The notes: generated by a model not told the origin, from the sequence alone. DNA of 64,000 nt from Sphingobium_A sp965228065 (GCA_965228065.1 OZ245788.1:682001-746000), one strand, 5' to 3'; positions 1 to 8,169 are shown, counted from the stretch's first letter. Made by a program: numbers and translations.

Positions 1-381
1 CCCACCATCCAGGTCGAATGTGCCGACAAGTGTCGTCTTTCCGTCCGGGGCGGCCTTCACCGTAAAATCGATATCGGCGATTTCAGCGCCATCGGCCAGC
101 ACTTCGATCGATACGGATTCGCCGGTCACTCTTTCCGTCACGAAGGTGATGGTCTTGCCGGGCAGTGGATTCTCTTCGCCGAACTTGAGCGGTGCGGTCG
201 GCATCGGCTTGAAATTCTCGATGCGCTCCTTCTTCAACGACGCGGCCCCCGCTGCGAGCGCATTGTACACGGCGTTCGGGGGCTCATCGATGATACGCTC
301 ATGACGTGTGCCGCCGGACCCGCTGGCTGCAAAAACGCCGGCCGCCGCCACACCCATGACTCCCAGTATCGCCGCTTTCAT
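1..381 (-). CDS. Partial small secreted hypothetical protein
   Basis: The reading frame starts at an ATG at position 381 on the minus strand and runs off the left edge of the window, so only about 127 residues are visible and no stop is seen. The first 20 residues (a lysine, then MKAAILGV and an alanine/valine-rich stretch ending near AASG) look like a signal peptide, so an exported protein is likely. The rest is a soluble sequence with regularly spaced beta-strand-like stretches and no motif I recognise. It follows yacG and tRNA-Phe on the same strand. The function is unknown. Confidence 0.6.
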   Translation of the reverse strand, partial: MKAAILGVMGVAAAGVFAASGSGGTRHERIIDEPPNAVYNALAAGAASLKKERIENFKPMPTAPLKFGEENPLPGKTITFVTERVTGESVSIEVLADGAEIADIDFTVKAAPDGKTTLVGTFDLDGG

Positions 382-493
382 CCCGCTCCCCCTCTTATCG
401 GGTGCGGATGCTATTGGCTTCCGATTAACGAACGGTGCGCGCCTCGGCGGCAAGCCGTTCGGTCAGATCGTTGAATGCCGGATGCTTGAAAGA

Positions 494-569
494 TGGTGCC
501 CGGGGACGGAGTCGAACCGCCGACACTGCGATTTTCAGTCGCATGCTCTACCAACTGAGCTACCCGGGC
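494..569 (-). tRNA. tRNA-Phe (GAA)
   Basis: Read on the minus strand, the sequence folds into a full cloverleaf. The acceptor stem is GCCCGGG paired with CCCGGGC, the anticodon loop is CTGAAAA with anticodon GAA, and the T-loop is TTCGACT. The CCA end is encoded at 496-494. It lies just downstream of yacG. Confidence 0.97.
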
Positions 570-608
570 ACATCACCGCGAACGCGGAAGTGGCGCCTAT
601 AGAGAAGG

Positions 609-797
609 CTAGTGCTCGCTGTCCAGCCCGTTTGAATGCTTTTCGCCCATCCCCTCGTCAACAGGTGGGCCGGGGATGCGATAGCCCTCGCCCAGCCAGC
701 GCAAAAGGTCGCGATCCTTGCAGCCGCGGCTGCAGAAAGGGGCATTGTCCGCAGAAGCGGGAGCGCCGCAAAGCGGGCAGGCATCGGTCTTGCTCAT
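609..797 (-). CDS. yacG: DNA gyrase inhibitor YacG, zinc-ribbon protein
   Basis: This 62-aa protein has the YacG arrangement of two cysteine pairs, CPLCG near residue 8 and CSRGC near residue 22, which bind zinc. The family signature continues with DLLRWLGEGYRIPG. In E. coli YacG binds GyrB and inhibits gyrase. The length is normal for the family. The gene begins 28 bp after the RNase E/G gene on the same strand, an order often seen in alphaproteobacteria, and tRNA-Phe follows. The identification is firm; the physiological role in this organism is inferred from homologues. Confidence 0.93.
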   Translation of the reverse strand: MSKTDACPLCGAPASADNAPFCSRGCKDRDLLRWLGEGYRIPGPPVDEGMGEKHSNGLDSEH

Positions 798-824
798 GAT
801 GACGAGATAGGCGCTCGGCGCGAT

Positions 825-1781
825 TTATTGAAGCGGTGTCGGCGCGATCGACCGGCCGGTGCGGCGCGCAAGCGCGTCGATCCAGTTCGTCCGCTCAAGT
901 GCCAGCGCATGCGCGCGCGCCGGCAGCCGCAGCAAACCATCGCTCGGCGGATCGCGTTCCGCCCGACGCAATGCCGCGCGCAAGACTGCGCCCGCGCGAT
1001 CAACGGCAAGCAGCTCCGGCAATGACGCACGTGTCCGCCGGCGAATGACCTGGAGGAAGCCGAAGCCATTGACCGCGGTTCGCTCGAACGGCTGGGGCAG
1101 CGCGGCATCCAATGCTTCGGCCGCGGCGCGCCGCGCCTGCCGGCCCGACAGGGTGGGCAGATCGATGCCGATCGAACCGCCAATGCCCATGCGCCGGATC
1201 GTCCGGCCTGCCGCCGCCGCGCCGGCAATGGCAAGCGGCTCAACCGGCGGGCCGCCATCGACATCGAACAGGGTCATTGCCGGGGTGATCGACATGCGCA
1301 ACGCACCGCCGAAAAAGGCGATCTCGCCGGTCTCGGCCTCGTCGAGCAGTTCGGACCAGCCCGCCGATTCGAGCAGATCGGATTCATGCGGCTGGAGAAT
1401 GCGCACCGGCGATCCATTGGCCCGGATCCGTTCGAGCAATGTCGGCCCGGGCCTGGCGACCTCGCCCGGCTGCGCGGGCATGGCCTTGGCAAGCTTGGGA
1501 CGGCCGCTTTCGGGAATCGCCTCACGGACGATGCGGACCAGTAATGCCCCGCCCTGCGTCGTGCCCGGCGGAATACCGTCGAGCAGGGCTTCCTCGCCAC
1601 CGTCGAGCGTCAGCCGGCCGCTCAGTCGCGGCACCAATATCTCGGTCAGCCGCGCTGCGACCACCGCGCCGGCACGCGCGCCTTCACTCTCGGGCTCGAT
1701 CACGGCTTCCAGGATCAGGCCGTCGGCGACCAGCGCGGCGCGCGCCTCGCCAATCCCGTCTTCATACAGCCATTCAGCCAA
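825..1781 (-). CDS. Short ribonuclease E/G family protein
   Basis: The 318-aa product matches the short RNase E/G-like form found beside maf and yacG in alphaproteobacteria. The DNase-I-like catalytic part is recognisable: FDVDGG around residues 172-177 corresponds to the IDVNSG motif (first catalytic Asp), and the GIGGSIGID stretch ending at D207 corresponds to the second. There is no CPxC zinc link and no long C-terminal scaffold, so it is not full-length RNase E. No in-frame ATG is close to the start; the conserved N-terminus AEWLYEDGIGEARA is reached from a TTG at 1781, which overlaps the end of maf by 8 bp. RNA processing is the likely role. Confidence 0.85.
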   Translation of the reverse strand: MAEWLYEDGIGEARAALVADGLILEAVIEPESEGARAGAVVAARLTEILVPRLSGRLTLDGGEEALLDGIPPGTTQGGALLVRIVREAIPESGRPKLAKAMPAQPGEVARPGPTLLERIRANGSPVRILQPHESDLLESAGWSELLDEAETGEIAFFGGALRMSITPAMTLFDVDGGPPVEPLAIAGAAAAGRTIRRMGIGGSIGIDLPTLSGRQARRAAAEALDAALPQPFERTAVNGFGFLQVIRRRTRASLPELLAVDRAGAVLRAALRRAERDPPSDGLLRLPARAHALALERTNWIDALARRTGRSIAPTPLQ

Positions 1782-2364
1782 GTGCCGGGTCCGACATCAT
1801 GGGATAGCCCGCCGATTCGAGCAGAGCGCGCGTTTCGAACACGGGCAGGCCGATCACGCCCGAGGGGCTGCCGCCGACAAAGCGGATCAGCGCGCCGGCG
1901 CGGCCCTGCAGCGCATAACCGCCCGCCTTGCCTCGCCATTCGCCGCACGCGACATAGGCGTCGATCTCGGCCGCGCTCAACCTTTTGAAGGCGACGACAG
2001 TGGTCGACAGCCGGTGCCGTGCCTTGCCGTCGGCATCGATCAGCGTGACCGCGCTCAGCACGCGGTGGCGACGGCCCGACAACAGCGCCAGGCATTGCCG
2101 CGCCTCGGCTTCGGTTTCGGTCTTGGGCAGGATGCGGCGGCCGACCGCGACAACGGTGTCGGCGGCGAGCACCAGCGCGCCCTCATGCCGGGCGGCGACC
2201 AAAGCGGCCTTTTCCGCAGCGACGCGGCGCGCATAGACGGTTGGCTGTTCGGCCTTGAGCGGCGTCTCGTCCAGATCCGCGGGATCGACGACGTCAGGGG
2301 TCACGCCGATCTGCGCAAGCAGGTCGACGCGGCGCGGGCTGGCCGATGCAAGGACAAGGCGCAC
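1774..2364 (-). CDS. maf: Maf family nucleoside triphosphate pyrophosphatase
   Basis: The 196-aa protein opens with RLVLASASPRR, the phosphate-binding signature of Maf proteins, and carries LAADTVV (Asp69) and the later KAGGYALQG block. Maf enzymes hydrolyse non-canonical or canonical nucleoside triphosphates to monophosphates and are linked to septum control in some bacteria. The start is a GTG at 2364, 10 bp after the infA stop. The gene overlaps the following RNase E/G start by 8 bp, consistent with co-translation. Length and motifs are typical; substrate preference (dTTP/UTP or m7GTP) is not assigned here. Confidence 0.93.
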   Translation of the reverse strand: MRLVLASASPRRVDLLAQIGVTPDVVDPADLDETPLKAEQPTVYARRVAAEKAALVAARHEGALVLAADTVVAVGRRILPKTETEAEARQCLALLSGRRHRVLSAVTLIDADGKARHRLSTTVVAFKRLSAAEIDAYVACGEWRGKAGGYALQGRAGALIRFVGGSPSGVIGLPVFETRALLESAGYPMMSDPALG

Positions 2365-2374
2365 GGCCCGGCCC

Positions 2375-2593
2375 TTACTTGAAGCGATAGGTGATCCGAC
2401 CCTTGGTCAGGTCGTAGGGCGTGAGTTCGACGAGCACTTCGTCGCCCACGAGCACGCGGATGCGGTTCTTGCGCATCTTGCCGGCGGTGTGACCAAGGAT
2501 CTCGTGGTCATTCTCGAGCCGGACGCGGAACATGGCATTGGGGAGAAGCTCCACCACCTGCCCACGCATTTCCAGAAGTTCTTCCTTCGCCAT
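2375..2593 (-). CDS. infA: Translation initiation factor IF-1
   Basis: The 72-aa product is a canonical IF-1, a single S1/OB-fold domain that occupies the ribosomal A site during initiation. Recognisable parts are MAKEELLEMRGQVVE, the AGKMRKNRIRVL loop and the C-terminal DLTKGRITYRFK. The length is exactly typical. It precedes maf, RNase E/G and yacG on the same strand with short gaps, the expected alphaproteobacterial order. Confidence 0.98.
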   Translation of the reverse strand: MAKEELLEMRGQVVELLPNAMFRVRLENDHEILGHTAGKMRKNRIRVLVGDEVLVELTPYDLTKGRITYRFK

Positions 2594-2695
2594 GCACTCT
2601 CTTGCTTTTAGCGGTAAAATCCGCGCCGCCTTAGCGGCAAAGACCGCGAAAGGAAAGTGTAGTCATAACTCTGTCGCAGCGCTGTGCCGCGCAGC

Positions 2696-3523
2696 TTAAA
2701 CCAGCCGCTTTCCTGCGCGCCCGGCAAGTTCCACCGCATATTGCCATGCAACCCGCCCCGAACGACTGCCGCGCTGCTGTGCCCAGAGCAATGCGTCCGC
2801 GCCGTCCAGTGCCAGCCCGTGCTTGGCGGCATAGGCGCCGACCATCGCGAGATAGGTGTCCTGATCGCAATTGTGGAAGCCCAGGCTGAGCCCGAAGCGG
2901 TCGGCAAGCGCCAGCCGGTCGTCGACCACGTCGCGCGGATTGATCGCGCTCTGCTGCTCGTCCATCGCGCGCGCCACGATATGGCGGCGGTTGGACGTGA
3001 CGTGAAGCCGGGCATTGCCGGGTCGCGCTTCTGCACCGCCCTCCAGCAACGAGCGCAGCACGCGCGGATCCGCCCCACCGGCATCCTCGAAGCCGAGATC
3101 GTCGATGAAAATGGCAAAGGCACGCGGCACGCCCGCAATCGCGGAGAACAAGGCCGGCAGCGTCCCGATGCGATCGCCCGCCACTTCGATCAGCGCGATG
3201 TCGGCGCCCTCGTCGCGCAGCGCGCCGACCACGCTTTTCACGAGCGCGGATTTGCCCATGCCGCGCGATCCCCACAGCAGCACATCATGCGCGGCATGGC
3301 CCGCGGCGAGCCGGCGCGTATTCTCCATCACCGCCGCCTTCTGCGCATCGATGCCGGTCAACAGCGGCAATGGCAGCGGCGAAAAGGCACGCGCCGCGGC
3401 AAGCGCGCCATCACGCCAGACATAAGCGGGATGGGTGGCGGGATCGGCCGACGCGGCGGGCGGCGGCGCCAGTCGCTCAAGTGCGGCCGCGATACGGACA
3501 AGGTCGAGCGATGCTTCGGTCAT
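2696..3523 (-). CDS. DUF815-family AAA+ ATPase
   Basis: This 275-aa protein has a clear Walker A motif, GSRGMGKSALV, followed by a Walker B-like AIFIDDLGFED and a TSNRRH sensor-like segment. That arrangement is diagnostic of the DUF815 group of AAA+ ATPases, whose cellular role is not well established. I chose the ATG at 3523 over a TTG at 3553 because the TTG would lie inside the upstream MarR gene, whereas the ATG sits 7 bp after its stop. It probably shares a transcript with the MarR gene. Confidence 0.85.
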   Translation of the reverse strand: MTEASLDLVRIAAALERLAPPPAASADPATHPAYVWRDGALAAARAFSPLPLPLLTGIDAQKAAVMENTRRLAAGHAAHDVLLWGSRGMGKSALVKSVVGALRDEGADIALIEVAGDRIGTLPALFSAIAGVPRAFAIFIDDLGFEDAGGADPRVLRSLLEGGAEARPGNARLHVTSNRRHIVARAMDEQQSAINPRDVVDDRLALADRFGLSLGFHNCDQDTYLAMVGAYAAKHGLALDGADALLWAQQRGSRSGRVAWQYAVELAGRAGKRLV

Positions 3524-3530
3524 GACGGGA

Positions 3531-4028
3531 TCACCGTTCGCGCTGGAGCGCAATGATGCGGCCCCGTTCGGTTTCGGGAATCAATCCTTCGAGCACGTTC
3601 CAGAACCCCGCGACCGCACCCTGCCCGGCCTGGGCATAAGCGGCGGAGACTTTTTCGCGCAAAGCCTCGAACAGGCGCGATTCGAGCGCGGCGCCTTCGG
3701 CGGTCAGTCGCAACAGCCGCTGGCGGCGATCGCTCGCCCCGGTCCGCTGCTCGACCAGCCCGCGCGCCGACAGTTCGTTGAGCACGCGCCCCAGCGACTG
3801 TTTGGTGATCGCCAGCAGCCTGAGCAACTCGCTGACGGTCAGATCGGGCTGACGCGCGATAAAATAGAGTGCGCGATGATGCGCGCGGCCCAGCCCCTGC
3901 AGGCCAAGCTCCTCGTCGATCGCCCGGGTCATATGACTATAACCGAAATAGAGCAGTTCGACACCGCGGCGTATCTCGGGCTCGCGCAGAAAAAGCGGCG
4001 AGGCGGCGCTCGGGTTTGGGACAGCCAT
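3531..4028 (-). CDS. MarR-family transcriptional regulator
   Basis: The product (165 aa from the ATG at 4028) is a winged-helix protein of MarR type. The region TVSELLRLLAITKQSLGRVLNEL is the helix-turn-helix and LVEQRTGASDRRQRLLRLT is the wing with its conserved D-x-R pair. The N-terminal and C-terminal helices would form the dimer interface. A longer TTG-initiated form is possible but lacks conservation logic. It is transcribed divergently from ilvE across about 70 bp, which contains the near-repeat TTAGTCCCTAGTCC, a possible operator. Target genes and ligand are not evident. Confidence 0.9.
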   Translation of the reverse strand: MAVPNPSAASPLFLREPEIRRGVELLYFGYSHMTRAIDEELGLQGLGRAHHRALYFIARQPDLTVSELLRLLAITKQSLGRVLNELSARGLVEQRTGASDRRQRLLRLTAEGAALESRLFEALREKVSAAYAQAGQGAVAGFWNVLEGLIPETERGRIIALQRER

Positions 4029-4099
4029 ATTGACGTATTTATCCTTAGTCCCTAGTCCCCGCAAGGCGAACGCACGCCCCAGAAACGAGAGGAAATATC

Positions 4100-5197
4100 A
4101 TGTCGTCTGCCTCCCTACCGACTTTCGCGTTCGAACCCAATCCCACCCCTGTCGCGATCGAAGATCGCGCGAATCAGTTGGTCGATCCGGGTTTCGGACG
4201 CGTGTTCACAGATCACATGGCGATCGTCGAATATAGCGAAGGCCAGGGCTGGCACGACGCACGCATCGCCGCGCGCGGATCGGTCACGCTCGATCCGGCA
4301 TCGTCGGTGCTCCATTATGCGCAGGAAATTTTCGAGGGGCTGAAAGCCTATAGCCGTCCCGACGGCAGCGCTGCCCTGTTCCGGCCCGACGCCAATGCGC
4401 GCCGCTTCAACGCCTCCGCGCAGCGGCTGGCAATGCCCGCGCTGCCGGAAGAGATCTTCCTCGAATCGATCCACGCGCTCGTCCGTGCCGATGCCGGCTG
4501 GATCCCGCAGAGCGAGGATGGTGCGCTGTATCTGCGCCCGTTCATGATCGCGAGCGAAGTGTTCCTCGGCGTGAAGCCCTCGTCGCAATATCTCTACATG
4601 GTCCTCGCATCGTCGGTCGGCGCCTATTTCAAGGGCAAGGCGACCCCGGTGTCGCTGTGGGTCACGCGCGAATATACCCGCGCGGCGCCGGGCGGCACGG
4701 GTGCGGCCAAGTGCGGCGGCAACTATGCCGCGAGCCTCGTCGCGCAGGCCGAGGCGACCCGCCAGGGTTGCGACCAGGTCGTCTTCCTCGACGCAGTGGA
4801 ACGCCGCTGGATCGAGGAACTGGGCGGCATGAACGTGTTCTTCATCTTCGACGACGGTTCGATGGTCACGCCGCCGCTCGGCGGCACCATCCTGCCCGGC
4901 ATCACCCGCGATTCGATCCTGACGCTGGCGCGCAGCCAGGGCATCACCGTGCGTGAAGAGCCCTATTCGATCGAGCAGTGGGAAGCGGATGCGAACAGCG
5001 GCCGCCTGACCGAATCCTTCGCCTGCGGCACCGCGGCGGTGGTGACGCCGATCGGCAGCGTCGCAAGCGCCGAAGGCAAGTTCACGATCGGCGGCCAGTC
5101 CATCGGGCCTATGACACTGCGCATCCGTTCGATGCTGGTCGACATCCAGCGCGGCAAGGCACCCGATCCGCACAGCTGGGTCGTGCCCGTCGTCTGA
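4100..5197 (+). CDS. ilvE: Branched-chain amino acid aminotransferase
   Basis: The 365-aa protein is a class IV PLP-dependent aminotransferase of the longer BCAT type. It interconverts valine, leucine and isoleucine with their 2-oxo acids using glutamate/2-oxoglutarate, in the cytoplasm. Visible landmarks are HYAQEIFEGLKAY near residue 72, the arginine-rich YLRPFM region, and GTGAAKCGGNYAAS with the PLP lysine at about residue 204. The C-terminal SFACGTAAVVTPIG is the second PLP-phosphate-binding region. A GAGAGGAAATATC stretch before the ATG supplies a ribosome-binding site. A strong terminator follows at 5206-5243. Confidence 0.95.
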   Translation: MSSASLPTFAFEPNPTPVAIEDRANQLVDPGFGRVFTDHMAIVEYSEGQGWHDARIAARGSVTLDPASSVLHYAQEIFEGLKAYSRPDGSAALFRPDANARRFNASAQRLAMPALPEEIFLESIHALVRADAGWIPQSEDGALYLRPFMIASEVFLGVKPSSQYLYMVLASSVGAYFKGKATPVSLWVTREYTRAAPGGTGAAKCGGNYAASLVAQAEATRQGCDQVVFLDAVERRWIEELGGMNVFFIFDDGSMVTPPLGGTILPGITRDSILTLARSQGITVREEPYSIEQWEADANSGRLTESFACGTAAVVTPIGSVASAEGKFTIGGQSIGPMTLRIRSMLVDIQRGKAPDPHSWVVPVV

Positions 5198-5205
5198 GCC
5201 CGAAC

Positions 5206-5243
5206 AAAAAAGGGGGTGCGGCAATCCGCCAAACCCCCTTTTC
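5206..5243 (+). terminator. Rho-independent terminator after ilvE
   Basis: AAAAGGGGG at 5208-5216 pairs with CCCCCTTTT at 5234-5242, with an inner GCGG/CCGC stem in the loop. The hairpin ends in a T run and lies 9-45 bp after the ilvE stop. Confidence 0.9.
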
Positions 5244-5283
5244 AGCCGCCAAACTGCACACTAAGGCAGCCGCTCGCCTCTGC

Positions 5284-5358
5284 TGGGGCGTCGCCAAGTG
5301 GTAAGGCACCGGTTTTTGGTACCGGCATTCGCAGGTTCGAATCCTGCCGCCCCAGCCA
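5284..5358 (+). tRNA. tRNA-Gln (TTG), island insertion site
   Basis: The sequence folds as a complete tRNA. The acceptor stem TGGGGC pairs with GCCCCA, the anticodon stem CCGGT/ACCGG encloses loop TTTTGGT with anticodon TTG, and the T-loop is TTCGAAT. G is the discriminator base and CCA is encoded at 5356-5358. An integrase gene begins 159 bp downstream, so the tRNA 3' part is the likely attachment site of the adjacent island. Confidence 0.96.
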
Positions 5359-5425
5359 ACCGAGTCCTCGAGATTCGGTTTCAGAGCAATGAGTTATACC
5401 AGATTTTGACGAGCCATCAGGTGGA

Positions 5426-5450
5426 CCCGGCTAGCCTCAGCTAGACCGGG
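5426..5450. repeat. Hairpin between tRNA-Gln and integrase
   Basis: CCCGG-CTAGC at 5426-5435 pairs with GCTAG and CCGGG at 5440-5450, interrupted by one unpaired A. It lies 68 bp downstream of the tRNA. It could be a terminator without a T run or an arm-type/directionality site for the integrase. Its role is not shown by the sequence. Confidence 0.5.
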
Positions 5451-5517
5451 TTTGACGGCTATTCTGTCAGGATTTCTGTTATGATTTTATGCGCTCGGGA
5501 GCCGACCGGAGTCGGTT

Positions 5518-6930
5518 ATGAGTGTGAAAAATAAGAAGGTAGCGCTGACCCCCGCCACCATCGACGCGATGAAATCTGTCAGGATTTGGGACCTGCTGAC
5601 GCCAGGACTGGCGATCGAGGCATTGGCGTCCGGGAAAAAGCGCTGGATGTACCGTCGTCAGGTCGCCGGCCTGAAGGTCGTCGCGACGCTGTTCGGCGGC
5701 TCGTTTCCATCCCTATCCATCGCAGATGCGCGGGAATGGGCGCGTGGCCTCAACGATATGGTCGAGGCCGGCATCGATCCGCGTGAAGCGTTGCGAGCAG
5801 AAAAAGAGCGGGCGGAGATGACGGTCGCCCGCGCGCACGAGCTTTACATTGTGGCCGTGCGGCAAGGCCGATCGTCTCGTGCGAAGCGCCCGAACAAGCC
5901 CCGCACGATTCGCGACAAGCTCGAAATCTACTCCCGCGACATTGCGCCGAAGCTCGCCAAGCGCAGCATTTACGAGATCGCGGAGGTCGATCTGATCAAG
6001 CTCGTCGAAGCCAAGGGCAAGATCGCTCGGGTCCGGGCGAATCGCCTAGCCGCCGAGTTGAAGGTTTTCTTTGGGTGGGCAGCGTCACTACGGGGCCTGG
6101 AGGTAGGACTGGAGACAGATCCCTCTCGACGTCTGGGCGATTTGAAATTCCCCGAAACGGCCAGGTCCCGAAAACTCGATTTGAACGAGTTGGCGTGGTT
6201 CCTGAAGGCGCTTGTGGATGAAGAACGGGATTTTCAGCGGGGCATGTTGCTTTGGCTGCTGACTGCAGCGCGCATCTCCGAGGTCGTTCGCGCCAAGAGC
6301 AGTGAACTTGTGAACGGAGTGTGGACCATTCCGAGCTCGCGCGTGAAGAACTCATCTGCACACAGCATTGCGCTTGGTCCGTGGGGGCGCTCGTTGATGC
6401 TCAGCAACCATGAGTGGGTTTTCCCGGCGCCACGGGCCGATGGGCCACGAAACAACTCGGTTTGGTACAAGGCCAGGGATCGGGTTTTGGCGCGTATGGC
6501 CGAGATCGCCGGCTGTCCAATCGAGCGGTTCACGCCGCACGACCTGCGCCGGACCGCACGCAGTAATACGAAGCGCCTCAAGGTCGATTTCGAGACTGCC
6601 GAAGCGATGATGAATCACCTGCGGTCCGGCATGGAACGAATCTACGATGGTTATGAATTGGAGGAAGAGAAGGCGGCCTGGTTCCTGAAATGGGAGCAGG
6701 AGGTCATCTCGATCGCCAAACGTGCGTGCGTTGCGGAGGCGCTCGGTGTTCCGAATGCTCAAGCCGCAGGAAACGATCAGAGTTACTTGTTCGGCTATTG
6801 CCTACCACAGGACGCGGCGATCCAGTCACGCATCGATTTCGGAGCGTTTGAAGGGGAAACGTTGTCGAAACCTACGCGCTTCATTGTTCAGCCCGCTGGG
6901 GTCGCACGCCCTCACGTGTGCGGAGAATGA
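5518..6930 (+). CDS. Tyrosine recombinase integrase (P4-like)
   Basis: The 470-aa protein is a phage-P4-type integrase. Residues 1-100 form the N-terminal arm-binding domain (SLSIADAREWARGL), 100-215 the core-binding domain, and 220-385 the catalytic domain. Catalytic residues are visible: R252 in LTAARISE, K277, H341 and R344 in TPHDLRRTARS, H367 in MNHLRS and the nucleophile Y376 in ERIYDGYE. It would integrate and excise the island at tRNA-Gln. The start follows a CGGAG ribosome-binding site. The last 90 residues are an extension of no known role, and their 3' DNA overlaps relics of a convergent HTH gene. The stop lies in a long palindrome. Confidence 0.92.
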   Translation: MSVKNKKVALTPATIDAMKSVRIWDLLTPGLAIEALASGKKRWMYRRQVAGLKVVATLFGGSFPSLSIADAREWARGLNDMVEAGIDPREALRAEKERAEMTVARAHELYIVAVRQGRSSRAKRPNKPRTIRDKLEIYSRDIAPKLAKRSIYEIAEVDLIKLVEAKGKIARVRANRLAAELKVFFGWAASLRGLEVGLETDPSRRLGDLKFPETARSRKLDLNELAWFLKALVDEERDFQRGMLLWLLTAARISEVVRAKSSELVNGVWTIPSSRVKNSSAHSIALGPWGRSLMLSNHEWVFPAPRADGPRNNSVWYKARDRVLARMAEIAGCPIERFTPHDLRRTARSNTKRLKVDFETAEAMMNHLRSGMERIYDGYELEEEKAAWFLKWEQEVISIAKRACVAEALGVPNAQAAGNDQSYLFGYCLPQDAAIQSRIDFGAFEGETLSKPTRFIVQPAGVARPHVCGE

Positions 6931-6970
6931 CAATGTTAATCTCCGCACAGGCGCGGAGATTAACATTGTC
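6929..6970. promoter_or_regulatory. Perfect 18-bp inverted repeat upstream of fic
   Basis: GACAATGTTAATCTCCGC at 6929-6946 is an exact inverted complement of 6953-6970, with a 6-nt ACAGGC spacer. It includes the integrase stop codon. The core TAATCTCCGC/GCGGAGATTA recurs in the palindrome at 6992-7019, so it looks like a protein-binding operator rather than only an RNA hairpin. Further half-sites resembling GCGGAGA are at 6920-6926 and 6976-6984. Confidence 0.7.
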
Positions 6971-6991
6971 GCTTTGCGGATAATATGTGCT

Positions 6992-7019
6992 ATAATCTCC
7001 GCAAAGGCGCGGAGATTAT
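6992..7019 (+). promoter_or_regulatory. Second palindrome overlapping fic promoter and start codon
   Basis: ATAATCTCCGC at 6992-7002 is the inverted complement of GCGGAGATTAT at 7009-7019, with spacer AAAGGC. A good -10 hexamer, TATAAT at 6991-6996, lies on the left arm, and the right arm includes the first two bases of the fic ATG at 7018. TTGTCG at 6966-6971 is a possible -35 with a long 19-bp spacer. Any protein bound here would block both transcription and translation initiation. The likely binder is the HTH domain of the Fic protein itself; this is inference. Confidence 0.6.
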
Positions 7020-8136
7020 GACCTATATCCATGAACGGGACGACTGGCCCAATCTGCGTTGGCAAAACGAGAAGCTATCGCCGCTTCTGATTGAAACTCG
7101 CTACCGTCAAGGCCGCCTGCTGGGACGCATGGAAGCGCTTGGCTTCCCTATGCAAAACGAGGCAGTGCTAAAAAACCTCACCGAAGATGTCCTCAAATCT
7201 TCCGAGATCGAAGGCGAGGTGCTCGACAAGAATCAAGTGCGCTCATCCATCGCGCGCCGGCTTGGCCTCGATATAGGCGGTCTCGTGCCCGCAGATCGCA
7301 GCGTCGACGGTGTGGTAGAAATGATGCTCGATGCGACGCAGCATTTCGATCAGCCACTTACCAAAGAACGGCTCTTCGGCTGGCATGCGGCCTTGTTCCC
7401 AACAGGGTATAGTGGCCTGAACCGTATTCGCGTTGCGCAATGGCGAGACGACAAGGACGGACCGATACAGGTCTTATCAGGGCCTTTCGGACGGGAGCGT
7501 GTCCACTACGAAGCGCCTGCCGCACCACGACTAGATGGAGAAATGTCCCGCTTTCTCGACTGGTTCGAGGAAAAGGAGGAGATCGATCCGGTTATCAAAG
7601 CGGCTGTGGCGCACTTATGGTTCGTGACGGTCCACCCGTTCGAGGACGGAAACGGACGCATCGCACGCACCATAGCCGACATGGCGCTGGCGCGGTCCGA
7701 GGATAGTCCGCAACGCTTCTATAGCCTGTCCGCGCAGATTCGGAGCGAACGTGACGCCTATTATCGTACCTTGGAAGTGACGCAGAAGGGCAATTCCGAC
7801 GTCACAAACTGGTTGACTTGGTTCCTGGAATGCCTGGGTCGCGCCTTCGACAAGGCCGAGGAATCATCCGATGCGGCGCTGGATATGGCGCGTTTCTGGG
7901 AGCGATATGCCAACGTGGGATTCAACGACCGTCAACGCCTCGTCATCAATCGTTTCATGGGCGATTTCGAGGGCAAACTGACCAGCTCGAAATGGGCGAA
8001 ACTTGCAAAGACTTCTCAGGACACTGCCTCGCGTGACATCAACGACATGGTCGAAAAGGGCATCTTGGTCCGCGATCCGGCGGGCGGACGCAGCACAAGC
8101 TACTCTCTCGTTGAGATAGTTGATGACGGTCGTTGA
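7018..8136 (+). CDS. Fic domain protein with C-terminal winged helix
   Basis: The 372-aa product has an N-terminal DUF4172-like helical part, an inhibitory-helix motif SSEIEG (residues 61-66, matching S/T-x3-E-G/N), and the Fic core HPFEDGNGR at 206-214. The last 70 residues (SSKWAKLAKTSQDTASRDINDMVEKGIL) form a winged helix. Fic proteins usually transfer AMP from ATP to target proteins; the intact motif and intact inhibitory helix indicate an active, self-inhibited enzyme. I chose the ATG at 7018 because homologues begin near TYIHERDDWP and the ATG at 6985 has no ribosome-binding site. The start overlaps a palindrome, suggesting autoregulation. Possible roles are toxin-like, regulatory or defensive. 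Confidence 0.9.
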   Translation: MTYIHERDDWPNLRWQNEKLSPLLIETRYRQGRLLGRMEALGFPMQNEAVLKNLTEDVLKSSEIEGEVLDKNQVRSSIARRLGLDIGGLVPADRSVDGVVEMMLDATQHFDQPLTKERLFGWHAALFPTGYSGLNRIRVAQWRDDKDGPIQVLSGPFGRERVHYEAPAAPRLDGEMSRFLDWFEEKEEIDPVIKAAVAHLWFVTVHPFEDGNGRIARTIADMALARSEDSPQRFYSLSAQIRSERDAYYRTLEVTQKGNSDVTNWLTWFLECLGRAFDKAEESSDAALDMARFWERYANVGFNDRQRLVINRFMGDFEGKLTSSKWAKLAKTSQDTASRDINDMVEKGILVRDPAGGRSTSYSLVEIVDDGR

Positions 8137-8169
8137 TGCTCAGCAACAAAGAATGGGTCTTCCTGGCGC
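8130..8169 (+). pseudogene. Integrase gene fragment 1 (decayed second copy)
   Basis: TCGTTGATGCTCAGCAAC here is identical to the start of 6391-6430 in the intact integrase, and the rest of the 40-bp stretch is clearly related. It encodes LMLSNKEWVF against LMLSNHEWVF. It overlaps the end of fic, so the break point of an older integrase copy lies at the fic stop codon. The next 250 bp (8170-8420) do not resemble the integrase and hold no gene I can support. Confidence 0.7.

Noticed and set aside
5463..5587. TCTGTCAGGATTT occurring twice (5463-5475 and 5575-5587) around the integrase start
   Set aside because: It is a 13-bp direct repeat, once upstream and once within the coding region. It could be an integrase arm site, but two copies are too few to support a call.
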